From contig NZ_CP064266.1 of NCBI RefSeq assembly GCF_022811845.1, positions 4,650,001 to 4,714,000 of the forward strand: a DNA stretch of 64,000 nucleotides, written 5' to 3'. Positions within the stretch are counted from its first letter, which is position 1, and every line of letters starts with the position of its first letter. Source of the stretch: Bacillus pseudomycoides (GTDB taxonomy: Bacteria; Bacillota; Bacilli; Bacillales; Bacillaceae_G). The translations under genes and the position numbers were made by a program. The notes beneath the pieces are model-generated. The model worked only from the letters and a program-made list of their open reading frames with translations. It was not told the DNA's origin and did no database searches. Positions 54,623 to 62,782 of the stretch are shown here, piece by piece.

Positions 54623-55213
54623 ATGAATAAAACCGTTTTACATTGGTTACAATATGTTATCATTCTCCCCATTTTATTTTTCTCATTGTTTATTACAAGC
54701 TGGACTGCTAGCTACTTAAGTATTTCAGAGGACTGGAAACAACATATCGTCTTCACTCCCCAAACAGCAGAAGACTCTAATCAAATTTATGAAATTGACA
54801 AACTATTGTATGCCTTTAAGTATAATCCAGTTTTCACTACAATTTTTGTATTATCAATTGTCTATTTAATAGGAATTATGATAACTTGCTGGTTATACTG
54901 GAGAAAACATAAAACAGGATTAATCGGTTTACAACTCATGATTCTTCTCCCTATTTTTCTTTACACATTACTTGTCACACATTCTACAGGTACGATGATT
55001 GCTATAGAAGAAAACTGGAAAAAATATGTAGTCTTCTCTCCAAAATCAATTACAGATTTAAATCAAATTTATTATATTGATAGATTATTATATGCATTTC
55101 AAAAGTCTCCTATCATTAGTACAATTTTCATTCTAACTTTTCTTTATATAACAGGGCTAGTTGTAACTAAGATCTCTCATCAAATACGTTTACGTAAAAA
55201 TATAAACATATAA
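54623..55213 (+). CDS. Membrane protein made of two duplicated halves
   Basis: A 196-residue protein with four membrane helices. Residues ~8-90 and ~101-183 are clear duplicates: LPILFFSLFITSWT vs LPIFLYTLLVTHST, ISEDWKQHIVFTP vs IEENWKKYVVFSP, NQIYEIDKLLYAF vs NQIYYIDRLLYAF. Each half is helix - extracellular loop - helix. Family and function unknown. It opens a run of three small membrane-protein genes. AAAGG is 12 bases before the ATG. Confidence 0.75.
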   Translation: MNKTVLHWLQYVIILPILFFSLFITSWTASYLSISEDWKQHIVFTPQTAEDSNQIYEIDKLLYAFKYNPVFTTIFVLSIVYLIGIMITCWLYWRKHKTGLIGLQLMILLPIFLYTLLVTHSTGTMIAIEENWKKYVVFSPKSITDLNQIYYIDRLLYAFQKSPIISTIFILTFLYITGLVVTKISHQIRLRKNINI

Positions 55214-55279
55214 GGTGACAATAAGGAAGATGCTTGTACTGTTTTGTGCAAATACCTTCCTTTTAAAAAAGGGGTTCTT

Positions 55280-55500
55280 ATGCACTCATTTAAAAAGTCA
55301 TTCTCTATATTTTTAGTTTCATATTCTATCCTATTAATATTATCACATGGATTATATCCCTATTTAGTAAAGATCCTGAAAGAAGAAAAATCGGCCGCGT
55401 GTGCATTTATACAGCTTTGATATCGTTTATTTTATTCACTACGTTTGACATATTAGCTTTTACTCTATTACAACAACCTCTAGTTCGTAGTAATTATTGA
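55280..55500 (+). pseudogene. Small membrane protein broken by a 1-base frameshift
   Basis: ATG at 55280 with AAGGGG upstream begins HSFKK, but after five A's (55292-55296) the frame soon stops. With a sixth A the frame reads on to TGA at 55498-55500 and gives a coherent 72-residue membrane protein (VILYIFSFIFYPINIITW, KDPERRKIGR, LISFILFTTFDILAFTLL). Hence a single missing A, either a true pseudogene or a sequencing error. Confidence 0.75.
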
Positions 55501-55513
55501 AAGGATGAACCCT

Positions 55514-55840
55514 ATGGGAGAACACCCAATTAGTAAAGAACTACGCTATATGCGTATTTGTCTTGTAATCTTAATTCTAGTCCTTATATTTTTTAACAAA
55601 GAAAAAGTCATCGAAGTTTCTACAAACCATGATACTACTCCAATAAGTGTACAAAATGATCAAACTAGTAATATGACACAAATTGCAGAAAATACATTTG
55701 CTTTACAAGAAAGTAATCCTGACAGTGGTGATCGGCACACTATTAAAATTTTTAAGTATAACCCAGATACAAATAAAATTACATTAGTAAAAGAATTTAA
55801 TACGGAAAATCCTTCTACATATGAGTATCAACTGAATTAA
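55514..55840 (+). CDS. Small secreted or anchored hypothetical protein
   Basis: A 108-residue protein with one N-terminal helix (LVILILVLIFF) and a ~75-residue hydrophilic outside part ending KIFKYNPDTNKITLVKEFN-like. No family recognised. AAAGG is 9 bases before the ATG at 55514. Last of the three-gene group between the thioredoxin-like gene and acnA. Confidence 0.72.
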   Translation: MGEHPISKELRYMRICLVILILVLIFFNKEKVIEVSTNHDTTPISVQNDQTSNMTQIAENTFALQESNPDSGDRHTIKIFKYNPDTNKITLVKEFNTENPSTYEYQLN

Positions 55841-55894
55841 GCAGAATAAGGAAAGAGATGAAACCATAAAGTTTCACCACTTTCCTTGCACATA

Positions 55895-55930
55895 AAATGA
55901 GGAAGCTAACCACAGTCAGCTTCCTCATTT
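55895..55930. terminator. Bidirectional terminator between the small membrane gene and acnA
   Basis: AAATGAGGAAGCT / AGCTTCCTCATTT, perfect 13 bp stem. A second, weaker hairpin (GAAAG...GTTTC...) lies at 55852-55885. Confidence 0.9.
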
Positions 55931-55969
55931 CGATTGAAAATATTTACTTTTCTCTATTACTACACTTAA

Positions 55970-58693
55970 TTAGTTTGACACCTTAGACTCTTCAATTTTC
56001 TCACGAAGCACCATTTGTAAGATACCACCGTGACGGTAGTAGTCAATTTCTACTTCACTATCGAAACGTGCTACTACTTCAAATTGTTTTTCGTTTCCTT
56101 CTGGGTCAATTGCAACTACTTTTACAAGATCGCGTGGTTTAACTGTTTTATCAATTTTAATTTCAAATGATTCGTTACCAACAAGACCTAATGTTTCAGT
56201 ACTTTCGCCTTCTTTAAATTGTAATGGTAATACACCCATTAATACAAGGTTACTACGGTGAATACGCTCGAAGCTTTCTGCGATTACTGCTTTAATACCT
56301 AAAAGGTTTGTACCTTTCGCAGCCCAGTCACGAGAACTTCCCATACCGTAATCTTTACCAGCAACTACAAGAAGTCCAGTGCCATCTTCTTTATATTTCA
56401 TCGCAGCATCATAGATAGATGTTACTTCACCAGTTGGCCAGTAAGTTGTATATCCACCTTCTGTTCCTGGTGCGATTTGGTTTTTGATACGGATATTTGC
56501 GAATGTACCACGCATCATAACTTCATGATTACCACGGCGAGAACCATAAGAGTTAAAGTCAACTGGCTGTACGCCATTTTCTAATAAATAGCGGCCTGCT
56601 GGTGTATGTTTACCAATTGAACCTGCTGGTGAAATATGGTCTGTTGTTACAGAGTCACCAAATTTACCAACTACACGTAAACCTGAAAGTGTTTCTACTT
56701 CACCTGGTTCTTTTGATAATCCTTCAAAGAACGGTGGGTTTTGAATGTATGTTGAGTCATTATCCCAAGTATATAACGCTTCATTTGAAGTTTGGATTTC
56801 ATTCCAGCGTTCATTGCTGTTAAATACTTGTGCATATTCTTTTTTGAACAATTCAGATGTTACAACGCTTTGAACCACTTCTTCAATTTCTTTTGCTGAT
56901 GGCCAAATGTCGTTAAAGTAAATCGGATTACCCTTTTCATCTTTACCGATTGCATCATTTTTCAAGTCGATATCAACTGTACCTGCAAGCGCGTATGCTA
57001 CAACAAGTGGTGGTGATGCTAAGTAGTTTGCTTTTACAAGCGGATGAATACGACCTTCAAAGTTACGGTTACCAGATAAAACAGATGTTACTAATAAGTC
57101 GTTTGCTGCAATTGCTTCTTCTAATTCTGGTGCTAATGGACCAGAGTTACCGATACAAGTTGTACAGCCGTAACCAACTGTTTGGAATCCTAATTGATCT
57201 AAATATGTTGTTAAACCTGATTTATCTAAGTACTCTGTAACAACTTTAGATCCTGGAGCTAATGATGTTTTTACATAACCAGGTACTTTAAGGCCTTTTT
57301 CAATTGCTTTTTTCGCAACTAAACCTGCACCAATTAATACATATGGGTTAGATGTGTTTGTACAGCTTGTAATCGCAGCGATTGCAATTGCACCTGTTTT
57401 CATCGTTACTTCTTGATCTTTTAATACAACTTTCACTTCTTTATCGAATTCTTGTTCATTGAATCCAAGTCCTTGCGTTCCAACTGGTGCCACAACTGCT
57501 TTATGGAACTCATCTTTCATATTTGAAAGAGGGATTAAATCTTGTGGACGTTTTGGTCCTGAAAGGTTAGATTCAATTGTATTTAAATCAATTTCAACAA
57601 GGTCTGTATAAATTGGATCTTTGCTGTCTGCTGTATAGAATAAACCGTTTGCTTTACAATATTCTTCAACAACGCGAATTTGTTCTTCATCTCTTCCTGT
57701 TAAACGTAAGTAATCTAATGAAACCTCGTCAATTGGGAAGAATCCACAAGTTGCGCCGTATTCTGGTGCCATGTTTGAAATTGTCGCACGGTCAGCTAAA
57801 GGCATGCTCTTTAGTCCGTCACCGAAGAACTCAACAAATTTACCAACTACACCTTTTTGACGTAACACTTGCGTTACTTTTAATGCAACGTCTGTTGCTG
57901 TTGTACCACTTGGAAGTGTACCAGTTAACTTCACACCAATAACTTCTGGTACTGGGAAGTATGAAGGTTGTCCAAGCATTCCTGCTTCCGCTTCAATACC
58001 ACCAACGCCCCATCCAAGAACGCCGATACCATTAATCATTGTAGTATGAGAGTCTGTTCCAACTAATGAATCTGGGTATGCAACTAATTCACCTTCAGCA
58101 TTCTTCACCGCATGAACAACTGGCGCTAAATACTCAAGGTTTACTTGGTGTACAATACCTGTTGCTGGTGGAACTGCACGATAATTATCAAATGATTTTT
58201 GTGCCCAGCTTAAAAATTTATAACGTTCTTCATTACGTTTAAACTCTAAGTCCATGTTGAATTCAAGCGCGTCAGCTGTACCCGCTCTATCAACCTGTAC
58301 AGAGTGATCGATTACAAGGTCTACAGTAATTTCTGGATTAATTTTATCAGGATCTCCGCCCATATCTGCCATCGCTTTTCTAAGTGAAGCCAAATCAACG
58401 ACAGCTGGAACACCTGTGAAGTCTTGTAAAATTACACGAGATGGTTTAAATGGAACATCGATATCTTGAACATCTTTTGTTCCCCATTTCGCTAAATTTG
58501 TAACATGCTCTTCTGTAATGACACGTCCATCAACTTGACGAAGTACAGATTCAAGCAAAACTTTAATTGAATATGGTAATTGCGATACGTTGCCAACCCC
58601 TGCATTTTCAAGCGCTTTCAATTGATAATAATGATACGTTTTTCCATCTACTTCAAATGTTTCACGAGATTGAAATGGATTATGTTTGACCAT
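55970..58693 (-). CDS. acnA: Aconitate hydratase (also RNA-binding in Bacillus)
   Basis: A 907-residue aconitase A/IRP-type enzyme of the citric acid cycle. Cluster ligands are in AITSCTNTSNP and GCTTCIGNSG; other landmarks are GTDSHTTMINGIG and GMGSSRDWAAKG. In B. subtilis (citB) it is controlled by CcpC and CodY and is needed for sporulation. AGGGGGGAAAC precedes the ATG. Confidence 0.96.
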   Translation of the reverse strand: MVKHNPFQSRETFEVDGKTYHYYQLKALENAGVGNVSQLPYSIKVLLESVLRQVDGRVITEEHVTNLAKWGTKDVQDIDVPFKPSRVILQDFTGVPAVVDLASLRKAMADMGGDPDKINPEITVDLVIDHSVQVDRAGTADALEFNMDLEFKRNEERYKFLSWAQKSFDNYRAVPPATGIVHQVNLEYLAPVVHAVKNAEGELVAYPDSLVGTDSHTTMINGIGVLGWGVGGIEAEAGMLGQPSYFPVPEVIGVKLTGTLPSGTTATDVALKVTQVLRQKGVVGKFVEFFGDGLKSMPLADRATISNMAPEYGATCGFFPIDEVSLDYLRLTGRDEEQIRVVEEYCKANGLFYTADSKDPIYTDLVEIDLNTIESNLSGPKRPQDLIPLSNMKDEFHKAVVAPVGTQGLGFNEQEFDKEVKVVLKDQEVTMKTGAIAIAAITSCTNTSNPYVLIGAGLVAKKAIEKGLKVPGYVKTSLAPGSKVVTEYLDKSGLTTYLDQLGFQTVGYGCTTCIGNSGPLAPELEEAIAANDLLVTSVLSGNRNFEGRIHPLVKANYLASPPLVVAYALAGTVDIDLKNDAIGKDEKGNPIYFNDIWPSAKEIEEVVQSVVTSELFKKEYAQVFNSNERWNEIQTSNEALYTWDNDSTYIQNPPFFEGLSKEPGEVETLSGLRVVGKFGDSVTTDHISPAGSIGKHTPAGRYLLENGVQPVDFNSYGSRRGNHEVMMRGTFANIRIKNQIAPGTEGGYTTYWPTGEVTSIYDAAMKYKEDGTGLLVVAGKDYGMGSSRDWAAKGTNLLGIKAVIAESFERIHRSNLVLMGVLPLQFKEGESTETLGLVGNESFEIKIDKTVKPRDLVKVVAIDPEGNEKQFEVVARFDSEVEIDYYRHGGILQMVLREKIEESKVSN

Positions 58694-58766
58694 TATGTTT
58701 CCCCCCTGTTAAACGTGACTGAGTTGTCTGAATATAAAATGTAGACAAACTTTTCAATACCTTACG

Positions 58767-58831
58767 ATAATATCTTATTACAACTTTCTAAATAAGTAAA
58801 TAATAAGAAACTTATAGCTTATCATAAGTTT
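58767..58831. promoter_or_regulatory. Candidate CcpC operator region upstream of acnA
   Basis: Contains ATAATATCTTAT (58767-58778) and AAACTTAT-N8-ATAAGTTT (58808-58831), ATAA/TTAT dyads of the type bound by CcpC at citB in B. subtilis. A possible promoter (TTGAAA-N17-TATTCA) lies between them and the gene on the minus strand. Confidence 0.5.
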
Positions 58832-58987
58832 TCTTTATCTCTGGAAATTTGAATAACCTTCGTTCTCCTTATGAATACTATTACCATAAAGTAAAGCTTT
58901 CTTTTGAGGCTTTTCTTTTCTGTTCATACATGCAATGAACAATTCATTATTTGTTTTATAAAGAAAACATTATAGAGGTGAAAATAA

Positions 58988-59137
58988 ATGGGTAAACGTA
59001 AAGCAAATCATGTAATTCCAGGAATGAATGCTGCATCAGCACAAGGACAAGGGACTGGCTATAATGAGGAGTTCGCCAACGAGCCATTAACACCAGCTCA
59101 GCGTCAAAATAATAAAAAACGTAAGAAGAATCAGTAG
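58988..59137 (+). CDS. sspO: Small acid-soluble spore protein O
   Basis: A 49-residue protein: GKRKANHVIPGMNAASAQGQ near the start, EEFANEPLTPAQRQNNKKRK at the end; matches SspO (CotK). GAGGTGA 8 bases before the ATG. As in B. subtilis it lies beside citB. Confidence 0.93.
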   Translation: MGKRKANHVIPGMNAASAQGQGTGYNEEFANEPLTPAQRQNNKKRKKNQ

Positions 59138-59141
59138 TGAG

Positions 59142-59194
59142 AAGAAGCTGTCACAAAAGACCATTGAACAACGATTTTTTGGAGACAGCTTCTT
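59142..59194 (+). terminator. Terminator after sspO
   Basis: AAGAAGCTGTC / GACAGCTTCTT, perfect 11 bp stem with a ~31-base loop. Confidence 0.75.
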
Positions 59195-59294
59195 TATTTA
59201 CATTTGTTTAATGTTATTACACTCTTCTCTCACGAAGTATCTATTCTGTCTTTACAAATAGTGAAAACAAAATCCGGTCTGGTTCTTTCAATCG

Positions 59295-60226
59295 CAAGTT
59301 ACCCAAAGAACTTATGAGATACTTGCATCTAGAGGTTTCCTCTTAACGATGAATACACCGGGAGTAAGACACCTATTCCAACCAGGTCATGACCTGGTTG
59401 TTTCCTCATCTCCAGAGGAAACTGTACAGTTAGTAAAATATTTTTTAGAACATCCCGCAAGTTGTAAGAAAATTGGAGATCAAGGTCAGTTGACTGTCAA
59501 AATTCATAGCTACCGACACCGGGCTGAATTTATGATTAACGTATTAAGCAAAGAAGGAATAGTACAACCAGATATCGTTAATTCGGAGGAACAAGGTGAA
59601 ATCTATTATTATGAAAACTTCACTGAAGAAAAATACCAACTGTATATTGTCAGCCCATCTGATTCCCTATGGAGCATTTCACAAAAATTTGGAGTCACAA
59701 TTAGCGACCTAAAAAAATTAAACAGTTTAGCAAATGATGAGATCTTTGTTGATCAAGTACTAAAGATCAGGGAAATTATAGATGCAACACCATTTTTAGT
59801 TGAATCAGAGAATAAAAGTACTCTTGGAAATCCCCAAGCAACACAGTGGATTAAACTTATTTTCCAAGCTGCTAAAGAACATAACCTACCTAGCAACATC
59901 CTCTATAGCATCATAGTAGCCGAGAGTAACGGAAATCCAAATCTAGTTTCCAAAACCGGAGGCATAGGATTAATGCAGTTTCAAATTGAAACTGCCAATT
60001 TATTGGGAATTAACCCTTGTAATGCAATCGAAGCGATTTACGGAGCAGCCCGCTATTTACAAGAATTATATACTGAATTTAAAGATTGGCAACTAGCCAT
60101 TGCTGCCTATAATGCTGGACCGAATATAGTAAAAAATACGGAAAGATTCCACCACTTGAAGAACCTCAAAATTACGTTAAAAAGGTACTTGCATATTCCC
60201 AATCCGTTAACTTCGACAATCTGTAA
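59295..60226 (+). pseudogene. Glycosyltransferase-LysM-lytic transglycosylase gene, 5'-truncated and frameshifted
   Basis: The frame starts in the C-terminal part of a CgeB-like glycosyltransferase (QRTYEILASRGFLLT, NTPGVRHLFQPGHDLVVSSS). It continues into a LysM domain (YIVSPSDSLWSISQKFG...) and an SLT-type lytic transglycosylase domain with catalytic Glu in VAESNGNPN and the GGIGLMQFQ, AYNAGP motifs. The glycosyltransferase's N-terminal part is missing. At 60131-60136 six A's disrupt the end: with seven, the frame would continue KKYGKIPPLEEPQNYVKK to a TAA at 60224-60226. A strong terminator follows. Confidence 0.75.
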
Positions 60227-60380
60227 AATGAAATCTTCCAGTTTAACTTCTCTATTTCTTTCTTAAAACTATGTTGTAAAGCAATCTCATTTAAATACTC
60301 TGGAAAAAATTTAAAAAATATAGCTAAGAAGTGGATTCAATCCATTTCTCTCAGGGATAATTTAGTTAAAGTCAACTCCA

Positions 60381-60425
60381 AACCATCCTTTCATTTTCAA
60401 TATACATTGAAAGTGAAAGGATGGT
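60381..60425 (+). terminator. Terminator after the glycosyltransferase-SLT pseudogene
   Basis: AACCATCCTTTCATTTTCAAT pairs with ATTGAAAGTGAAAGGATGGT (single mismatch), then T6. Confidence 0.93.
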
Positions 60426-60480
60426 CTTTTTTGTCTTTTATATTATTTTCTTAATTTGATGACTATAAGGAGCGACTCTT

Positions 60481-61209
60481 TTAATGCTTATAACGTAACA
60501 GCTCCGAAACCTTCACAAATCGATACCCTTCTTTTTGAAGAACCGGCAAAATTTTTTCTAATGCAGCTACAGTTTGACTCCGATCACTTCCACCATCATG
60601 CAATAACACTATATCTCCACTCTTCGCGTTTGTTATAACATGTTTCACAATGGATTCAGCACCTGGATTCGCCCAATCTTTCGGATCCTGATGCCATGAC
60701 CATAATACGATTTGATACCCTGCTTCTTTTGCTGTTGCAAATACTGCATCATTAATATATCCACCTGGTGGACGAAAAAACAGCGGCTCTTTTACCCACC
60801 TTTGTAAATACTTTTTTCCCACTAAAATATCATTTTTTATTTTTGCATCAGATGTACTACTTGCATATAAATGATCCATCGTATGATTTCCAATTTCATG
60901 CCCTTCCTTCAGCACCTGCTTAATTAAATACGGATTTCGCTGAATTCGAAAACCTATCATAAAAAAAGTTGCCTCAGCTTTATATTGGCGTAATAACTTT
61001 AATACTTGCGGCGTGTATATAGGATCTGGACCATCATCAAACGTAATTGCAATTATTTTCTCGTTATTTGGTACCTCCCACGTTACATAACCCGTGGGCT
61101 CTAATTCTTTTCTCATCAACATTTTCGCTTCTACTTTGTCCACTTGAAATATATGTACTACACAAATTAAATAAATAATGATTATTACAGCAATTTTTCT
61201 TTTCAACAT
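60481..61209 (-). CDS. Polysaccharide deacetylase (NodB homology), exported
   Basis: A 242-residue protein. A signal/anchor helix (residues 5-20) leads to a carbohydrate esterase 4 domain: TFDDGPDP (metal/catalytic Asp), HTMDH (His ligands), RPPGGY, LWSWHQDPKDW and LLHDGG. Probable peptidoglycan or chitin-like deacetylase (PdaA/PgdA-like). GGAG 6 bases before the ATG at 61209. Confidence 0.92.
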   Translation of the reverse strand: MLKRKIAVIIIIYLICVVHIFQVDKVEAKMLMRKELEPTGYVTWEVPNNEKIIAITFDDGPDPIYTPQVLKLLRQYKAEATFFMIGFRIQRNPYLIKQVLKEGHEIGNHTMDHLYASSTSDAKIKNDILVGKKYLQRWVKEPLFFRPPGGYINDAVFATAKEAGYQIVLWSWHQDPKDWANPGAESIVKHVITNAKSGDIVLLHDGGSDRSQTVAALEKILPVLQKEGYRFVKVSELLRYKH

Positions 61210-61222
61210 ATTAACTCCAAAA

Positions 61223-61257
61223 TTGAACAGGTTGTTGAAATCAGACAACCTGTTCAA
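61223..61257 (-). terminator. Terminator after the 87-residue gene
   Basis: TTGAACAGGTTGT / ACAACCTGTTCAA, perfect 13 bp stem overlapping the stop codon; no clear U run. Confidence 0.78.
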
Positions 61258-61517
61258 TCGCCTAGCGAATCAACATCTCGCATGATGTTTTGTAAATTAC
61301 TTTCGTACTGCTCAAGTTGTGGACGTTGTGTTTCAGATGCTACTTCTAATGCATTTTGAATTTGTTCATATGCCTCTTGAACTTCTTGTCGTAAATGCTT
61401 TAAATCGTGTCCATAATTCGGGTCATTTTTAACAATGTTGTTATATAAATTTTCCGCTTGTACGACTCCTTGTTGTGCTGCTTGAAAAGCTTGCTGTTTA
61501 TCTTTATGATACGGCAT
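61254..61517 (-). CDS. Helical DUF2524/YtzC-like small protein
   Basis: An 87-residue soluble, nearly all-helical protein rich in Gln and Glu (QQAFQAAQQGVVQAENLYN, then LRQEVQEAYEQIQNALEVA). It resembles YtzC-type (DUF2524) proteins of bacilli, function unknown. The ATG at 61517 has AAAGGGGAAA upstream; the frame from 61550 lacks a site. Confidence 0.65.
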   Translation of the reverse strand: MPYHKDKQQAFQAAQQGVVQAENLYNNIVKNDPNYGHDLKHLRQEVQEAYEQIQNALEVASETQRPQLEQYESNLQNIMRDVDSLGD

Positions 61518-61633
61518 ATACTTTCCCCTTTCTGTTATAGTTAGTCTCACTTATCTTTACCATTTTTCACAAAAACATTCTCGTATAAATTTACAAAGTT
61601 CTCTCATTCTAAATACAAGAGGGAGGTGACAAC

Positions 61634-61777
61634 ATGGAAAAAAACAACAGCAAATCCATTCGTCAAAATACAAAGAAGGGACAGCCTTCTGGGCAACCCG
61701 AGCCATTAAGTGGGTCTCATAAAGTAAAAAATCGAAATCATTCAAGACAAAAAAATCACGCACATCATGATATGTAA
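61634..61777 (+). CDS. sspP: Small acid-soluble spore protein P
   Basis: A 47-residue basic protein: SKSIRQNTKKGQPSGQPEPL then SGSHKVKNRNHSRQKNHAHH. Matches SspP (CotL). GGGAGGTGA 7 bases before the ATG. Normally adjacent to sspO; here about 2.5 kb of other DNA separates them. Confidence 0.92.
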   Translation: MEKNNSKSIRQNTKKGQPSGQPEPLSGSHKVKNRNHSRQKNHAHHDM

Positions 61778-61780
61778 AAA

Positions 61781-61806
61781 AAGGGCAATGCATACGCATT
61801 GTCCTT
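61781..61806 (+). terminator. Terminator after sspP
   Basis: AAGGGCAATGC / GCATTGTCCTT with one G-U pair and a 4-base loop. Confidence 0.85.
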
Positions 61807-61825
61807 CTCGCGTAAACCACTTACA

Positions 61826-61960
61826 ATAAAGTGAAACTTTAATCAGTGGGGGTTTTCTTCATCTCCCACTGATTATTAGTTGAACCAATCGGGCTTTTAC
61901 GGGCAGTTTATCTCCTACCTAACTACTAGGTGCCTCACTACCCACGAATAGCAAAATAAA
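61826..61960 (+). repeat. bcr1-type repeat with decayed right half (copy G)
   Basis: The first ~95 bp (ATAAAGTGAAACTTTAATCA, then the GTGGGGGTTTTCTTCATC hairpin and GGGCTTTTACGGGCAG) match full copies closely. The last ~40 bp are diverged but still end in AATAGCAAAATAAA. Confidence 0.88.
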
Positions 61961-62050
61961 CCCGTCAACATATTTTCTAGTTTACTTTTCACCTCTAATT
62001 TCTTAATGCATATTATGGTATGAATTGAGACTTTACGGAGGGTGTCTTAC

Positions 62051-62431
62051 ATGGGCAAGAAAAAGAAAAATTGTCTTTTTCGTGTTGATGGTTTTGAAGA
62101 ATGGATGGATCAGTTTTGCTCTGATTCATATGACAACTTCAGTTCCCAAAATCACATCCACATTGATCTTTGTGAAACGGAGCATGAATACATTTTAGAA
62201 ACTGATATTCCTAATGCTTCAGAACAAAATGTACTTATAAACAAGATGGAGACAGGCCTAACAATTCATATATTTCATAAAAATTCATCCTTACAACGAA
62301 CAATTTCTTTACCTGCTAACATTATCTATAAAAAAATGATAGCCTGTTTAGAAAATGGCTTTCTTTCCATACACATTTCCAAAACTGAAGTTGCAAATAA
62401 ACATGAGAAAAAAGTTCTTTTTTTAAATTAA
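62051..62431 (+). CDS. cotM: Hsp20/alpha-crystallin-like protein, CotM type
   Basis: A 126-residue protein with an alpha-crystallin-like core (HIDLCETEHEYILETDIPNA, then SLQRTISLPANI and ENGFLSIHISK). In B. subtilis cotM, a spore coat protein, is next to sspP and sspO. The GGAGGGTG site suits the ATG at 62051. Assignment rests on fold and position. Confidence 0.78.
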   Translation: MGKKKKNCLFRVDGFEEWMDQFCSDSYDNFSSQNHIHIDLCETEHEYILETDIPNASEQNVLINKMETGLTIHIFHKNSSLQRTISLPANIIYKKMIACLENGFLSIHISKTEVANKHEKKVLFLN

Positions 62432-62440
62432 AACGCTATA

Positions 62441-62476
62441 TAAAAACAGAGTAGAAAAAGTTTCCTACTCTGTTTT
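62441..62476 (+). terminator. Terminator after the cotM-like gene
   Basis: AAAAACAGAGTAG / CTACTCTGTTTTT, perfect 13 bp stem, then T. Confidence 0.93.
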
Positions 62477-62554
62477 TTCTTTGTTTTATGCAAAATCAAA
62501 CTCCCAATTAAAGGAATCAACTAAAAACAATGAACTTTACAGGCAACCGCTATT

Positions 62555-62704
62555 TCACTCCAGCTTCTGCCTTACAATGTACAGTGCGATTTCTTTAATG
62601 GACCATATCATAATTGTTTTACGGCCAAATCGATCTGTTAAATAAATTGCTCAAAAAGGAATGCTCATTGAAGTTGCAAATAGCGTCCCTATAATGATAC
62701 CCAT
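62555..62704 (-). pseudogene. MFS transporter remnant
   Basis: Minus strand reads MGIIIGTLFATSMSIPF, a TGA, then AIYLTDRFGRKTIMIWS, the DRFGRK loop typical of major facilitator transporters. About 50 codons remain, with an internal stop. Confidence 0.6.
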
Positions 62705-62734
62705 CCCTATACCTACTCCCTATATTTCATACAA

Positions 62735-62765
62735 AAAAAGAAAGCAAAGAACCTGCTTTCTTTTT
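62735..62765. terminator. Hairpin at the MFS remnant / IS edge
   Basis: AAAAAGAAAGCA / TGCTTTCTTTTT, 12 bp stem with A and T runs, just left of the IS66 end. Confidence 0.75.
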
Positions 62766-62782
62766 CCTTTTTCAATACTAAA

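Noticed and set aside
59349..60266. Intact 305-residue protein starting at 59349
   Set aside because: The ATG is inside a glycosyltransferase domain and has no ribosome site; the C-terminus is the product of a frameshift.
61584..61633. Sigma-G promoter before sspP (GTATAA...CATTCTA)
   Set aside because: Spacing is a few bases too short for confidence.
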